Below are positions 20,638 to 29,069 of a stretch of 64,000 nt of DNA, piece by piece; position 1 is the stretch's first letter, and each line of letters starts with the position of its first letter. Under the pieces are notes generated by a model. The model did no database searches and was not told the DNA's origin. It was given only the letters and a program-made list of their open reading frames with translations. The translations under genes were made by a program, and so were the position numbers. The stretch spans positions 13,113,079-13,177,078 of the forward strand of contig OZ034971.1 in assembly GCA_964030785.1 (NCBI GenBank). The letters are read 5' to 3'. This stretch comes from Siderastrea siderea (Eukaryota; Cnidaria; Anthozoa; Scleractinia; Rhizangiidae).

Positions 20638-21248
20638 GGTTCTAAGAGTGTGGGACTAGGAGGGAGCGGCTTTTTATGGATCCAATACTCTTTAGGTCTC
20701 AAGGGACGAGGACATCCATCTACATAGCACAGGCCTTCCAAGGGTTGGTACACAAAATGACCATGGTAATCTTGCACACATCGTTTAGGTAATGGAGGGG
20801 TGAAATCCACAATGGTATCATCCAAGGTTTGCATCTTGATTAAAAATCGTTCCAGATCCTCCAAGGGAATACCCCGCACATGGGTTTTCAATTCGGTCAA
20901 GGCTTTGGCATAGGTGGTAAACGCAAATCGACTCATGGTCACTTTAAATCGGTATTGTTTAAAATCATTCCATCCTTTGACCACGGTGCCCACGGCCGCC
21001 AAACAGGCTACCAACGTACTGTTTTCCAAAAGGGGACCCGCAATCATACCAGCAGCCATCAGGAGTAAGGCCAACCCATTGAACAAGGCATTGATACACC
21101 TGTAATGATTCAACATTTTTCGATAACACCACCATTGTTGATGATAAAAGGCATACAAGGAATCCATCCGTTGTAATAATTCTGGGGGGAAGGGAAGACT
21201 ATGTTGTTTCGATCCATTCAATAACGACACGACGGTTTTCATCCTCAT
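20577..21248 (-). CDS. Two-TM membrane protein, SLATT-like (223 aa)
   Basis: Two hydrophobic helices lie back to back around residues 50-95 (NALFNGLALLLMAAGMIAGP and STLVACLAAVGTVVKG), followed by a long polar helical region (KALTELKTHVRGIPLEDLER) and an acidic tail. This 2TM-plus-helix layout resembles SLATT membrane effectors. The same element encodes a SLOG protein, the usual partner family. It may equally be a generic virion membrane protein. It overlaps the upstream Gly-rich gene by 4 bp (ATGA). Confidence 0.5.
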   Translation of the reverse strand: MRMKTVVSLLNGSKQHSLPFPPELLQRMDSLYAFYHQQWWCYRKMLNHYRCINALFNGLALLLMAAGMIAGPLLENSTLVACLAAVGTVVKGWNDFKQYRFKVTMSRFAFTTYAKALTELKTHVRGIPLEDLERFLIKMQTLDDTIVDFTPPLPKRCVQDYHGHFVYQPLEGLCYVDGCPRPLRPKEYWIHKKPLPPSPTLLEPWPSNDDDDDAEKGNNEEGL

Positions 21249-22153
21249 GGCGAAACACGGGACGACGAGGTTTGTACACTCGGTGCTCCTCCTTGTTTAT
21301 AACTGGTCACAATGCTATTGGTCATGGTGACATTAGCAATTTCACGTCCTTGGGCCAACTGTTCTTGATCTTGTAACAGCATCCGTAAACGTCGTTGTAA
21401 ATCCGCTTGACGCAAGGTACGAGGCTGTCGGCCAGAACTCCCAGATGTCCAAGATCCTCGAGGGGTAGCTGGATTGGAGGCAGGTGTCAAAGGGGAAGTG
21501 GGGGTATTTCGTCGTCGTCCTCGTATTCGAAACGGTCGTCGTCCACGACGACCCCCACCACCACCACCACCACCACCACCACCACCACCACCACCACCTC
21601 CACCACCACCTCCACCAGCACCACCAGCACCACCAGCACCTCCACCACCACCACCACCACCTCCACCAGCACCACCACCACCACCAGCACCACGTCCACC
21701 ACCACCACCACCACCACCACCACGTCCACGTCCAGCACCACCACCACCACCACGTCCACTACGTCCACCACCACGCCCATTACCCCCAGCACCCGCTGCT
21801 GTTCGAGCACCCGTTGGTGTTCGAGCACCCGCTGCCAAGGGTACGCTTGGAGGAGTCGCAGGGGTTAGAGCACCAGAAGATGGTTGATTTCCTGGACTTC
21901 CTACCCCTGCTGGGGAAGAAGCCTGCACAGGGGGCACACCATCTACACCGACAGGGGGGATGGATTGCATAAACCGATAGAGGGGCTCGGCTTCCATTTC
22001 CTCCTCGGCGGCGTCGAGAAGGCCTTGGTCTCCCGACCAAAATAAATCTTGCCAGGCCCTTGGGGACATTTGATTACCGCTGGCTGCCCCCACCCCCGCA
22101 GGGGACACGGTATCGTACGATTGCGGAGGTTGACGGTCATCATCATCGGCCAT
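21245..22153 (-). CDS. Gly/Ala-repeat, RGG-rich protein (302 aa)
   Basis: It has an acidic N-terminus (MADDDDRQPPQSYDTVSP), then proline/serine linkers, and a central run of about 70 residues of Gly with scattered Ala and Arg (DNA about 21550-21775). A basic block (RRPFRIRGRRR) and a C-terminal domain with IVTSYKQGGAPSVQ follow. The conserved tail looks like the functional part. The Gly/Ala tract recalls the EBNA1 Gly-Ala repeat in composition only. RGG motifs suggest nucleic-acid binding. A TATA-like CTATAAAGG lies at 22189-22198. Confidence 0.6.
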   Translation of the reverse strand: MADDDDRQPPQSYDTVSPAGVGAASGNQMSPRAWQDLFWSGDQGLLDAAEEEMEAEPLYRFMQSIPPVGVDGVPPVQASSPAGVGSPGNQPSSGALTPATPPSVPLAAGARTPTGARTAAGAGGNGRGGGRSGRGGGGGAGRGRGGGGGGGGGRGAGGGGGAGGGGGGGGGGAGGAGGAGGGGGGGGGGGGGGGGGGGGGGRRGRRPFRIRGRRRNTPTSPLTPASNPATPRGSWTSGSSGRQPRTLRQADLQRRLRMLLQDQEQLAQGREIANVTMTNSIVTSYKQGGAPSVQTSSSRVSP

Positions 22154-22191
22154 GGTCGCTCTTTTTCCTGTTCAAATGGGGTGTCGTGCCT

Positions 22192-22845
22192 TTATAGTCG
22201 TTTTTGATAGGTGCGAGTCCATCCTTCGTCTTTTAACAAGTGACTCAATACACGTTGTTGATCGGAGGAGGCGGGATGTAAATCCAAGACCGAATACCCA
22301 TACGGTCGTGTCGTGGCTTGATGAAACGTCTCCAACGTGTCTTTCCACGTGGTCGGAAACGATTGAAGCATGACATTGCGTACCCCTAATTGATCTCGAG
22401 GGTTCTTGAACGCCACGATGTAATGGGCATTGCGGGATATACTTTTCGCATAGCGACCCACGGGAAACATGTCTTGGCACAAGTAGAGCACCGTCACCCC
22501 TTGATGATGCGAATGTTTGGTGAATAAATCCAACACGCGTTTATCGTGACTTCCTTCGTCCATTAAATCATCCAAGACCAGGACCCCCTGTCCTTCAGGG
22601 AACCATTGCACTAAGGCCTCATGATCGGGAATCCCTTCGTGAAACACCACCCCTTGATCTTGCATGCCTTGAAATCGATCTTGCCAGGCCCCATAACAAT
22701 AATGCAGTTGGGTCGGTGGGGTTTCAAACAACTCGGGGTTGTCTACCAAGAGTTTTTCCGTAAACGCGGTTTTACCACATCCCGAAGGACCCACTACCAA
22801 GATAGAGGAAGGCGTATGAAAGCGAAACGGTTTCCCCGTTTGCAT
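22192..22845 (-). CDS. DNA-packaging ATPase (FtsK/HerA-type, 217 aa)
   Basis: Walker A GPSGCGKT (about residues 19-26), Walker B GVLVLDDLMDEG (about residues 86-97), and a sensor-like LYLCQDMFP. Length and motif spacing match Polinton and adenovirus-like packaging ATPases, which move the genome into the capsid. It is intact here, unlike the P1 homologue. Upstream comes the tRNA-like gene and then the protease. Confidence 0.9.
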   Translation of the reverse strand: MQTGKPFRFHTPSSILVVGPSGCGKTAFTEKLLVDNPELFETPPTQLHYCYGAWQDRFQGMQDQGVVFHEGIPDHEALVQWFPEGQGVLVLDDLMDEGSHDKRVLDLFTKHSHHQGVTVLYLCQDMFPVGRYAKSISRNAHYIVAFKNPRDQLGVRNVMLQSFPTTWKDTLETFHQATTRPYGYSVLDLHPASSDQQRVLSHLLKDEGWTRTYQKRL

Positions 22846-22862
22846 GATGATAATACCCTTAG

Positions 22863-22871
22863 AAAAAAAAA
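22863..22871 (-). terminator. Pol III terminator (T9)
   Basis: A run of nine T on the minus strand begins 14 bp after the tRNA-like gene's 3' end, the standard RNA polymerase III stop. Confidence 0.7.
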
Positions 22872-22884
22872 GGCACCTTTTTAT

Positions 22885-22972
22885 TGGAATCGGTGGGACT
22901 CGAACCCACGCACGACCCTCCTCATGTATCCGAAGGGGGATCCAAAGGCTCTACCCACTGAGCTACGACTCC
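22885..22972 (-). tRNA. tRNA-like gene inside P2, isotype uncertain
   Basis: The acceptor stem GGAGTCG/CGATTCC pairs over 7 bp with discriminator A. The D arm is GCTC/GAGC within an A box (TAGCTCAGTGGGTAGAGC). The T arm is GTGGG-TTCGAGT-CCCAC with a B box (GGTTCGAGTCC). A T9 stop follows. Between the D and T arms are about 38 nt, too many for a class I tRNA. They can fold as a weak anticodon stem (TTTGG/TCGGA, with an 8-nt loop ATCCCCCT) plus a long variable arm (CATGA/TCGTG). Position numbering puts CCC in the anticodon, which does not fit a class II tRNA, so identity is open. Confidence 0.8.
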
Positions 22973-23000
22973 GACACCACTTTTTTCCAACAAATTTTAT

Positions 23001-23540
23001 TTAAGCATTACATTGATGATACGGCTGACAACAGAGTTGATACCATCTGGCTTCTTGGCCTACAATCAATTGTTGAAGGCGTTGACCGGCTTGATGGTCA
23101 TTACTAACATAATCATGATCCGAAAACTCATTTAAAAACGCTTGCAAGGTCCGTCCACGGGCTTTGGCTTTCAAGTACAACAAGGCGTAATCACCACAAC
23201 TCTTGCTTGTAATGGCTTGGAGGGACTTGCCATTGGTCACTACATACTTCCAATGTTGGACGATCCAATCTCGTAACGGGGTCGCTTGCACGTACGTATC
23301 CATGGGCAAAGCATAACTGTCCAGGACTTCACACACCTTTCCATCCGTCCACACCGCTAACCAATGTTGTCCCGGTTGATCGTGTGGGTCGGTATTCACA
23401 ATGTACCCTTGAGGGGTAGTCTTGACAGGACTCTTGGGTAAACGATCACAGGCCACCGTCCCGTAAAAGACCGGGTTCAATTGGGGGTCGTCTCGGGCTA
23501 AATAATCCAACTGCACATTATTCAAGGCCACATGTTCCAT
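23001..23540 (-). CDS. Adenain-like cysteine protease (179 aa)
   Basis: A catalytic triad order is visible: His in QHWLAVW (about residue 59), Asp in EVLDSYA (about residue 74) and Cys in KSCGDYALL (about residue 114), matching adenovirus-type maturation proteases of Polintons. It cleaves virion precursors during assembly. Candidate substrates with QxGG or MRGG sites are encoded in the same block. Its ATG overlaps the capsid stop as TGATG. Confidence 0.9.
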   Translation of the reverse strand: MEHVALNNVQLDYLARDDPQLNPVFYGTVACDRLPKSPVKTTPQGYIVNTDPHDQPGQHWLAVWTDGKVCEVLDSYALPMDTYVQATPLRDWIVQHWKYVVTNGKSLQAITSKSCGDYALLYLKAKARGRTLQAFLNEFSDHDYVSNDHQAGQRLQQLIVGQEARWYQLCCQPYHQCNA

Positions 23541-24928
23541 CAGTGCTGGTAAATGTTATACAACACGGCTCCGTTCCTGTCAATCTCCAGCAAATTCTCA
23601 AATTCTCCAGACACGAGTACGGTTATATTGACACCGGGGGCGGCTCCAAATTCCAACACCAGTTGTAAATCGCCTGTTTGCTTGGGGTTGAGGTTTTGAC
23701 TGTCAGCACATCCATTGGCCACATTGTCAAACATGAACAAGGTACAATTTTTAGCTTGGCCCCAATCTTCTAGTTCTACCATGTTGCCTTTCTTTTTACA
23801 CCAGGCACCACTGGCTTGCAGAAAACGGAAGTAGCCTAGATTATCTCGGGTGCCATTGTTGTGCACTAACTGGAGGGTTTCATAAGGGTATTCTTCTCCT
23901 CTGACAATCTGTCGAATGGAACTCAGACCAAATTTCTGGAAACAGAACGGATCTCGGGTCACATCTCCATTGAAGGCGCGGCTGTCCAGTAACCCCACAA
24001 TCAATCGGTCAGGTATTCTGTTTTGAAACAGGTTGGGGATATCAAAGCGGACCAGGTTGTTTTGCATGCTGAAGGTCCGGATTTCACTGCGGACGGTCGG
24101 GTAAGCCGCCACTTCTCCTTCATTGTGTCTTTTGCTAGAGATACTCTGGTAGATGGCGTCATTCAAACGCAGTTGACAGAGATGAAACCGTAGTTTGACA
24201 TCGCCTTCTAGTAATCGGCCAGCTAGACCCACTCCATTCAAAAACAAGCTGGGGCTGTTGAAATGAAATTTCATCTTGATTTCAATGCCAGGCACCAACA
24301 ATTTGCCAGTGTGAAAGACTTCCAAGTGGGGGGTAAACACTAGACTGTGGGTAAGACCTCCAGCATACTTGGCCACTTCAGCTACCATGGTGGCCAAGGC
24401 TGCTTTGTGATGGGCGGGGAGATCCCGGTAGTCATTATGTGGTGCTGCACTGTTGGTATTGTTGGCAGTCCATCGGGGTGGGAAATCCACTTGATTGTAC
24501 CATCCTTGGGGTCCTAACACGGTCTTGCCATCTTCTCGGTCATAATTCAGCAAGGTTTCCAGGTAAGCTTTGTAATGATACGTGTCGGATTGTGGACTGA
24601 TCAACGTGCCATTCAACTGCAAGTCAATTTGTTTGATGATGGAATGGGCCAAATTGTTGACGGGCCACAATTTCTCCGCGGCGTCCAAGTTTCCGTTATC
24701 GTCCTTTTTCAAACTCAATTCCATGGTAAAGTAACTGCGTCCCAAATCCACAAAATCGTCCAACCCCGGAATGATGAATTCCATGGGATTGATACCCGTG
24801 GTGGTGGGTTGGATGGTGACCATGCGATAGGCATTGATGCTAATGTCGGTCGGTGGCACCTTGAAAATCCGTAAGGCAGGGTTGGCGGTCCCTTCGGAAC
24901 GCGGATGCGCTGGGGCAGCTTCGGTCAT
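23540..24928 (-). CDS. Major capsid protein candidate (462 aa)
   Basis: It matches the family often annotated as F54H12.2-like in invertebrate genomes, which corresponds to the hexon-like capsid protein of adintoviruses. Typical stretches are GINPMEFIIPGLDDFVDLG (near residue 46), YHYKAYLETLLNYDREDGK, and KFHFNSPSLFLNG. The fold is expected to be a double jelly roll. The position next to protease and ATPase is the standard Polinton morphogenesis cluster. A TATA-like GCTATAAAAACC lies about 47-58 bp upstream. Confidence 0.85.
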   Translation of the reverse strand: MTEAAPAHPRSEGTANPALRIFKVPPTDISINAYRMVTIQPTTTGINPMEFIIPGLDDFVDLGRSYFTMELSLKKDDNGNLDAAEKLWPVNNLAHSIIKQIDLQLNGTLISPQSDTYHYKAYLETLLNYDREDGKTVLGPQGWYNQVDFPPRWTANNTNSAAPHNDYRDLPAHHKAALATMVAEVAKYAGGLTHSLVFTPHLEVFHTGKLLVPGIEIKMKFHFNSPSLFLNGVGLAGRLLEGDVKLRFHLCQLRLNDAIYQSISSKRHNEGEVAAYPTVRSEIRTFSMQNNLVRFDIPNLFQNRIPDRLIVGLLDSRAFNGDVTRDPFCFQKFGLSSIRQIVRGEEYPYETLQLVHNNGTRDNLGYFRFLQASGAWCKKKGNMVELEDWGQAKNCTLFMFDNVANGCADSQNLNPKQTGDLQLVLEFGAAPGVNITVLVSGEFENLLEIDRNGAVLYNIYQH

Positions 24929-24929
24929 T

Positions 24930-25166
24930 TTAGCGGCGTCGTCGTCGAGTGGTACCCCGTCGTCGTCGTGAGGGGTTTTTATAGCGTCGTCGTCGTCGGG
25001 CTAAACGTTGTCTCAAATCAAACCCGGGGACTCTCATCACCTCGGGACTTAACCATCCACCACGTTGTCGTCGTCGCATGAGTTTCCAAAAAGGATACAG
25101 TCCTCCCCATTGAGACAACCCTCGATTACTACGAATCCGTCGAGGTCGTGAATGCACGGGTTCCAT
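24930..25166 (-). CDS. 78-aa Arg-rich core-like protein, two xGG sites
   Basis: Strongly basic, with QWGG-L (residues 19-23) and QRGG-W (residues 34-38) and an Arg-rich C-terminus. The YPFWKLM segment lies between the two sites. Composition suggests DNA condensation. Its stop and the next gene's start sit 1 bp apart from neighbours, so it is tightly packed. Confidence 0.65.
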   Translation of the reverse strand: MEPVHSRPRRIRSNRGLSQWGGLYPFWKLMRRRQRGGWLSPEVMRVPGFDLRQRLARRRRRYKNPSRRRRGTTRRRRR

Positions 25167-25492
25167 TAGACTCCCAAAATATCACGGGCACGTTTGGTTT
25201 GTTTGGGAAATAAGGCAGTGGCTACACGCACGGCGTCTTTCACGTTCTTATGACTCAACGCTTTCTTGGCTTGTTTGGTGATTTCTTTTTTAAGGACGTC
25301 TTCGGCTTTGCGTTTGATACCTCGTGTCAAACCCGTTTCCAAGCCTCTCTTGATATTACTAGGCAATTTTAAAGGATTTCGCGTCCTTATAAGACCTTGC
25401 AACCCCCCACGCATCAGATCCGTCATCACTCCTTTGCCTTGTTGATCATACCACTCGTCGGTTCGAAATCGTGTCAAACTTCCCCCACGCAT
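25166..25492 (-). CDS. 108-aa basic protein with two MRGG sites
   Basis: It begins MRGG-S and has a second MRGG-L at residues 27-31. The remainder is Lys/Arg-rich and helical (KRKAEDVLKKEITKQAKKAL). Both motifs match adenain consensus (M-x-G-G-x). A TATA box GGTATAAAAAGG lies at 25547-25558, about 55 bp upstream. It shares one base with the downstream gene. Confidence 0.65.
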   Translation of the reverse strand: MRGGSLTRFRTDEWYDQQGKGVMTDLMRGGLQGLIRTRNPLKLPSNIKRGLETGLTRGIKRKAEDVLKKEITKQAKKALSHKNVKDAVRVATALFPKQTKRARDILGV

Positions 25493-25559
25493 GGTGCCTT
25501 CTTCTTCACCAGGGATAAACGTTTTGTTTAGGCTTTATGGGACTCCCCTTTTTATACCG

Positions 25560-25753
25560 TCATCGTCGTTTTTTCCGAAAAGCGGCTTCCAACCCTTTTT
25601 TAGCCCCGTAACTCGCGGCACCACTTGCAGCACCCAACGCCACAGCTTTTCCTCCAGCAATCAAGGCTGGAATGAGGGCGGCCAGGGGCAAGAGACCCCC
25701 TCGTTACTTCTTCTTCTTCTTCGTCTCATTCGACGCACTCTTGTCTTGGGCAT
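25560..25753 (-). pseudogene. Small Arg-rich, Gly-Gly hydrophobic protein, broken in a GAA repeat
   Basis: The ATG at 25753 opens an Arg-rich leader (MPKTRVRRMRRRRR). The continuation that matches the family (GGLLPLAALIPALIAGGKA, then ASYGAKKGLEAAFRKKRR to the stop at 25560) is in another frame. In that frame a TAA (25704-25706) sits exactly where the paralogues have the Gln codon of QRGG. Both a frame change in the GAA repeat and a C-to-T change would be needed to explain it. It is the only clearly broken gene seen in P2. Confidence 0.55.
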
Positions 25754-25788
25754 CTTGTCATTGGGACACTCCCTTAGCCACTCCCTTT

Positions 25789-26832
25789 TTATGTCTTTTT
25801 GAAGTGTAACGTGACAATGGTATGGCCTTCACCAAACTTGACCAAGTCTCCTCCGGCACCAATCGTTTCAGCCACTTGAACGTGAATCATTTCCACCACC
25901 TCGTTACGAAGAGACATGTAATGAATGTGCAACGGTTCAAAATACAGGGTGCCACGTGCTTCTCGCTTGTATTGAATTTCACGTAACAAATCAGTCACGC
26001 GATTGCCTACCATCATACTGCCTGCCACGTCCGAGTACACGTGCAACGATCGTGTGGGTTCCCCCACCACGGAACGAAACGCCGTATTCAAGTTGGTGAA
26101 ACGCCACCCACAACTCATACTCAATTGTAAATAATCCGGTAAAATAGAACGCACCGTCCAAAAGACCGCGTTCCCCTGACCGTCGGTGACATCCTGCCAA
26201 TCGCTGTTGTTGGTGATGTCGGGGACTTGATCCCCCAGGAATTCTTGCTGTAAGTTTGGTCCCAACACCAATCCACTGCTAATTTTACGTAACCATCCCA
26301 TCTTGAGCGCCAACTTGGTGTAGATGGTAAGGACTGGTGTTTTGTTACCACAATGGCAGACATTCGTGTTGTCGATGAGCAGATCGTCGCCTTCCCACTT
26401 GAACTTGACGTACGTGTGTTTGCCTTGATCGTTGGTAAACCGGCCTCCTTGAATGGCCGTTTCCTGGCGTCGTTGTTCCAAATGGGCAATCGTGGCTTTC
26501 ATGAAACTCACGCCATCCACCACCCAATCCAAATCTTGAACGTCTTGGATGAGGGTTTGCGCCGTGCCTATGCGCGCGGCCATGCTGCCATCGGTTTTAC
26601 CCGGGGCGGGATAAGTGATCTCCCACGACGTCGCTAGGATGTACCCATCTTTCTTCACCAACTCATACAAATTGACGCGGGTATCCGGTAAGGAAATGGC
26701 ACTCAACCCCACTTGCCAACCACCCCCTGTGAGCTGTAACGGTTGAGGTAAACGAATCTTGAAGGAATTGGCTTGGTTGTTGGGAAATTCACGTCGGTTG
26801 GCATGACTGGGTAACGTCACGTAGAACGACAT
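25789..26832 (-). CDS. FYVTLPS-type virion protein, paralogue A (347 aa)
   Basis: It starts MSFYVTLPS at ATG 26832; a longer frame has only a GTG. Family features are the N-terminal FPNNQANSFKIRLPQP and WQVGLSAISLPD, and the C-terminal GEGHTIVTLHFKK. This family is frequent in animal Polintons and is a likely minor capsid or penton-type protein; I cannot prove the fold. It has paralogues at 26847-27890 and 33217-34269. Confidence 0.7.
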   Translation of the reverse strand: MSFYVTLPSHANRREFPNNQANSFKIRLPQPLQLTGGGWQVGLSAISLPDTRVNLYELVKKDGYILATSWEITYPAPGKTDGSMAARIGTAQTLIQDVQDLDWVVDGVSFMKATIAHLEQRRQETAIQGGRFTNDQGKHTYVKFKWEGDDLLIDNTNVCHCGNKTPVLTIYTKLALKMGWLRKISSGLVLGPNLQQEFLGDQVPDITNNSDWQDVTDGQGNAVFWTVRSILPDYLQLSMSCGWRFTNLNTAFRSVVGEPTRSLHVYSDVAGSMMVGNRVTDLLREIQYKREARGTLYFEPLHIHYMSLRNEVVEMIHVQVAETIGAGGDLVKFGEGHTIVTLHFKKT

Positions 26833-26846
26833 GTTGTCTTTCTTCT

Positions 26847-27890
26847 TCACACCACCACTTCCCTTTTAAAGTGGAGGGTCAGGAGGGCATGACCTTCACC
26901 AAATTTCACCAGATCCCCATTAGTTTCGGCCATCTGGGTTTCGACGATTTCCACCACTTCGTTGCGTACTGGGATATATTGAATATGTCGAGGTTCAAAG
27001 TGGGTGGTGTTTTGAGGCTGGTACTTGATTTCTCGTAAGAGATCGGTGATGCGACCCCCTACCATACTACTGGTCCCTACATTACAATACACGTGCAAAG
27101 GACGCGTGGAGGGAAATTCCAACGAGGGACGAAAGGTCTGGTTCACATTCACAAACCGCCAAGGGCACGATAGACTCAATTTCAGATAATCCCCCTCGAC
27201 TTTCCAAAAGATGGGGTTGTTGGCGGCATCGCGGATATCCGTCGGGGTAGGAATGGTGGAAATGCCTTGAAATTCTTGCAAGAGATTCGGACCCAATCGA
27301 TACTGGCCGGGGGACACTTGTTCAATCCATCCCATTCTCAGGGCCAAGGATCTGCCCCATGACACGTGCGCTACTTGTCGTGTGTAATCCACATTGGTGG
27401 TATTCAATAACAAATCCCCTTCGGAGGTCCATTCAAACGTCGGGTATAATTTGACACCATTGTCCTCGGTCCATTTGTTTTTGGGTTCGGTTTGTTTGGC
27501 ACGGCTTTGCTCGTAACGGTACACCAATTGATGAAAAAAGTGCGATCCCGTCGAGGAGGCCAATTCCTTTCTCATATCTCGCCCGTAGACAGTGAGTTCC
27601 CGACGTTGATGCCACCATCGATCGTTGCCTTGATCGTCTTGGGCATACACCCGTTCGTGCCATCGTACGTACAACAGAGGATGGGAATCACCCACGCCTC
27701 CTTCTTCCGCTACCACCGGAATGGTGGGTAAGGATAAACTCACCATACCCACCATCCATCCTCGTCCCACAAATCGGATGGGTTTAGGCAATCGGTTTCT
27801 GAAATGATGACTCTTGTTCCCAGGAAACTCTTTGGTACTCGCATGACTCATCAACGTCACGTAAAACGAAGAGTTGGGCACCAACGTCAT
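26847..27890 (-). CDS. FYVTLMS-type virion protein, paralogue B (347 aa)
   Basis: It shares the layout of paralogue A: FYVTLMSHASTKEFPGNKS at the N-terminus, WMVGMVSLSLP, a conserved VGGRITDLLREIKYQPQN block and the terminal KFGEGHALLTLHFKRE. The two are probably a tandem duplication that then diverged. They lie in line, 14 bp apart, and are likely co-expressed with the capsid genes. A TTTAAAAGGG element for paralogue A sits inside the end of this gene. Confidence 0.7.
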   Translation of the reverse strand: MTLVPNSSFYVTLMSHASTKEFPGNKSHHFRNRLPKPIRFVGRGWMVGMVSLSLPTIPVVAEEGGVGDSHPLLYVRWHERVYAQDDQGNDRWWHQRRELTVYGRDMRKELASSTGSHFFHQLVYRYEQSRAKQTEPKNKWTEDNGVKLYPTFEWTSEGDLLLNTTNVDYTRQVAHVSWGRSLALRMGWIEQVSPGQYRLGPNLLQEFQGISTIPTPTDIRDAANNPIFWKVEGDYLKLSLSCPWRFVNVNQTFRPSLEFPSTRPLHVYCNVGTSSMVGGRITDLLREIKYQPQNTTHFEPRHIQYIPVRNEVVEIVETQMAETNGDLVKFGEGHALLTLHFKREVVV

Positions 27891-27896
27891 TGTTTT

Positions 27897-29069
27897 TTAG
27901 CGGCGTCGTCGTCGTTTGCGGGGTCGAAGGGATGTCACGTCTCCACGAGCAATCCAGCTATTGTACTTGTCGGGCCACCCTTTCCACTTGACCAACCAAC
28001 GACCTTTTTGTCGCTTAAGTACCTTCTCGATCCGAAACACCTCGGATACATGGACTTTTTGTAAATCCTCTTCATAAAACGTACCTTGGACGGGGGTCTC
28101 ATCCCATTCGCGAATCTTATACGTGGGGACAGGGCCAGGGATCACACGATGCACCACAAACACTTCTTCGGTCCAACCGGGTAAATACCCTTTTTCAAAG
28201 GTACGATGAATCGTATTGAGACGGACATGATCCCCCACCTTCAATTGGGGTTTTTTGTAGCCTTTCAATCGTTTGGCATACAATCGTTTCCACACGGCTT
28301 CTTCGTTGTCCCACGTCACGTTTTCGGGGGGCATACCAATACTTCGATGACGGGTGGCATTATACCCCTGCACCAACTCGGGTAAGACATTGTCAAAGCG
28401 TAAGGTGTTGGCCGCGGTCAAATAACGGTACAACCGTTCTTTCAAGGTGCGGTTAAATCGTTCCACCACACTGGCTTTCGCATCCCCTTCGGTCGAAAAA
28501 TGATGGATGTCTTGCTCGTCGACCCATCGTTGAAAGGTCCGATTATAAAATTCTTTCCCTCGATCCGTTTGCAATCGATTCGGGTGACGCCCTCCTTGTC
28601 TCACAATCTTCTCAAAGGCTTTCACGAGGGCCACCCCGGTTTTGGTTTTCAACGGTTCGACCCACGCGTACTTGGACAACACATCCACAACCGTCAACAA
28701 GTAGCGTATACCCCGATTATACTTGGCCAAACGTTGTACTTCCACTAAATCCGCGGCCCATTGATCATCCAACCCCCCTACGATCACGGGTAAGGTAGCA
28801 AAACGACGACGTCGAGGTTTATGCAAGGTGTAACCCACATCCTGTTCCAACACCTGTTGGGCTTTTTTCAAAGGGAGACCCTGGGCTTTAGCAAATCGTT
28901 GCACCCCACCTAAACTCCCCGGGGCACCAGGATCATGGTAACGCTTCAACCATTGTTGCGAGACATTGGCCTTCTTCTTCGTTGACGAAACCTTGGTTTT
29001 CTTCTTCAACCATGAGGACGACGAACTCCAGCGTGGGGTTCTCTTTCGAGGGGCCATACGTTCTGGCAT
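27897..29069 (-). CDS. rve integrase with C-terminal chromodomain (390 aa)
   Basis: The DDE core is visible: Asp in WAADLVEVQRLAKYN (about residue 112), Asp in LQTDRGKEFYN (about 175) and Glu in KASVVERFNRTLKERL (about 211). A chromodomain-like end (EVFRIEKVLKRQKGRWLVKW, then WIARGDVTSL) suggests targeting to histone marks. The terminal Arg run could be a nuclear signal. It joins element DNA to the host, producing the 6-bp duplication seen here. It may start at either of two nearby ATGs (29069 or 29057). Confidence 0.92.
   Translation of the reverse strand: MPERMAPRKRTPRWSSSSSWLKKKTKVSSTKKKANVSQQWLKRYHDPGAPGSLGGVQRFAKAQGLPLKKAQQVLEQDVGYTLHKPRRRRFATLPVIVGGLDDQWAADLVEVQRLAKYNRGIRYLLTVVDVLSKYAWVEPLKTKTGVALVKAFEKIVRQGGRHPNRLQTDRGKEFYNRTFQRWVDEQDIHHFSTEGDAKASVVERFNRTLKERLYRYLTAANTLRFDNVLPELVQGYNATRHRSIGMPPENVTWDNEEAVWKRLYAKRLKGYKKPQLKVGDHVRLNTIHRTFEKGYLPGWTEEVFVVHRVIPGPVPTYKIREWDETPVQGTFYEEDLQKVHVSEVFRIEKVLKRQKGRWLVKWKGWPDKYNSWIARGDVTSLRPRKRRRRR

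Noticed and set aside
21407..21972. Poly-Pro, poly-Thr and poly-His ORFs on plus
   Set aside because: They are shadow frames of the Gly-rich minus-strand gene in a (CCA)n repeat.
22844..23107. Plus ORFs across the tRNA-like gene
   Set aside because: They run over the tRNA-like gene and the 3' end of the protease and have no family similarity.
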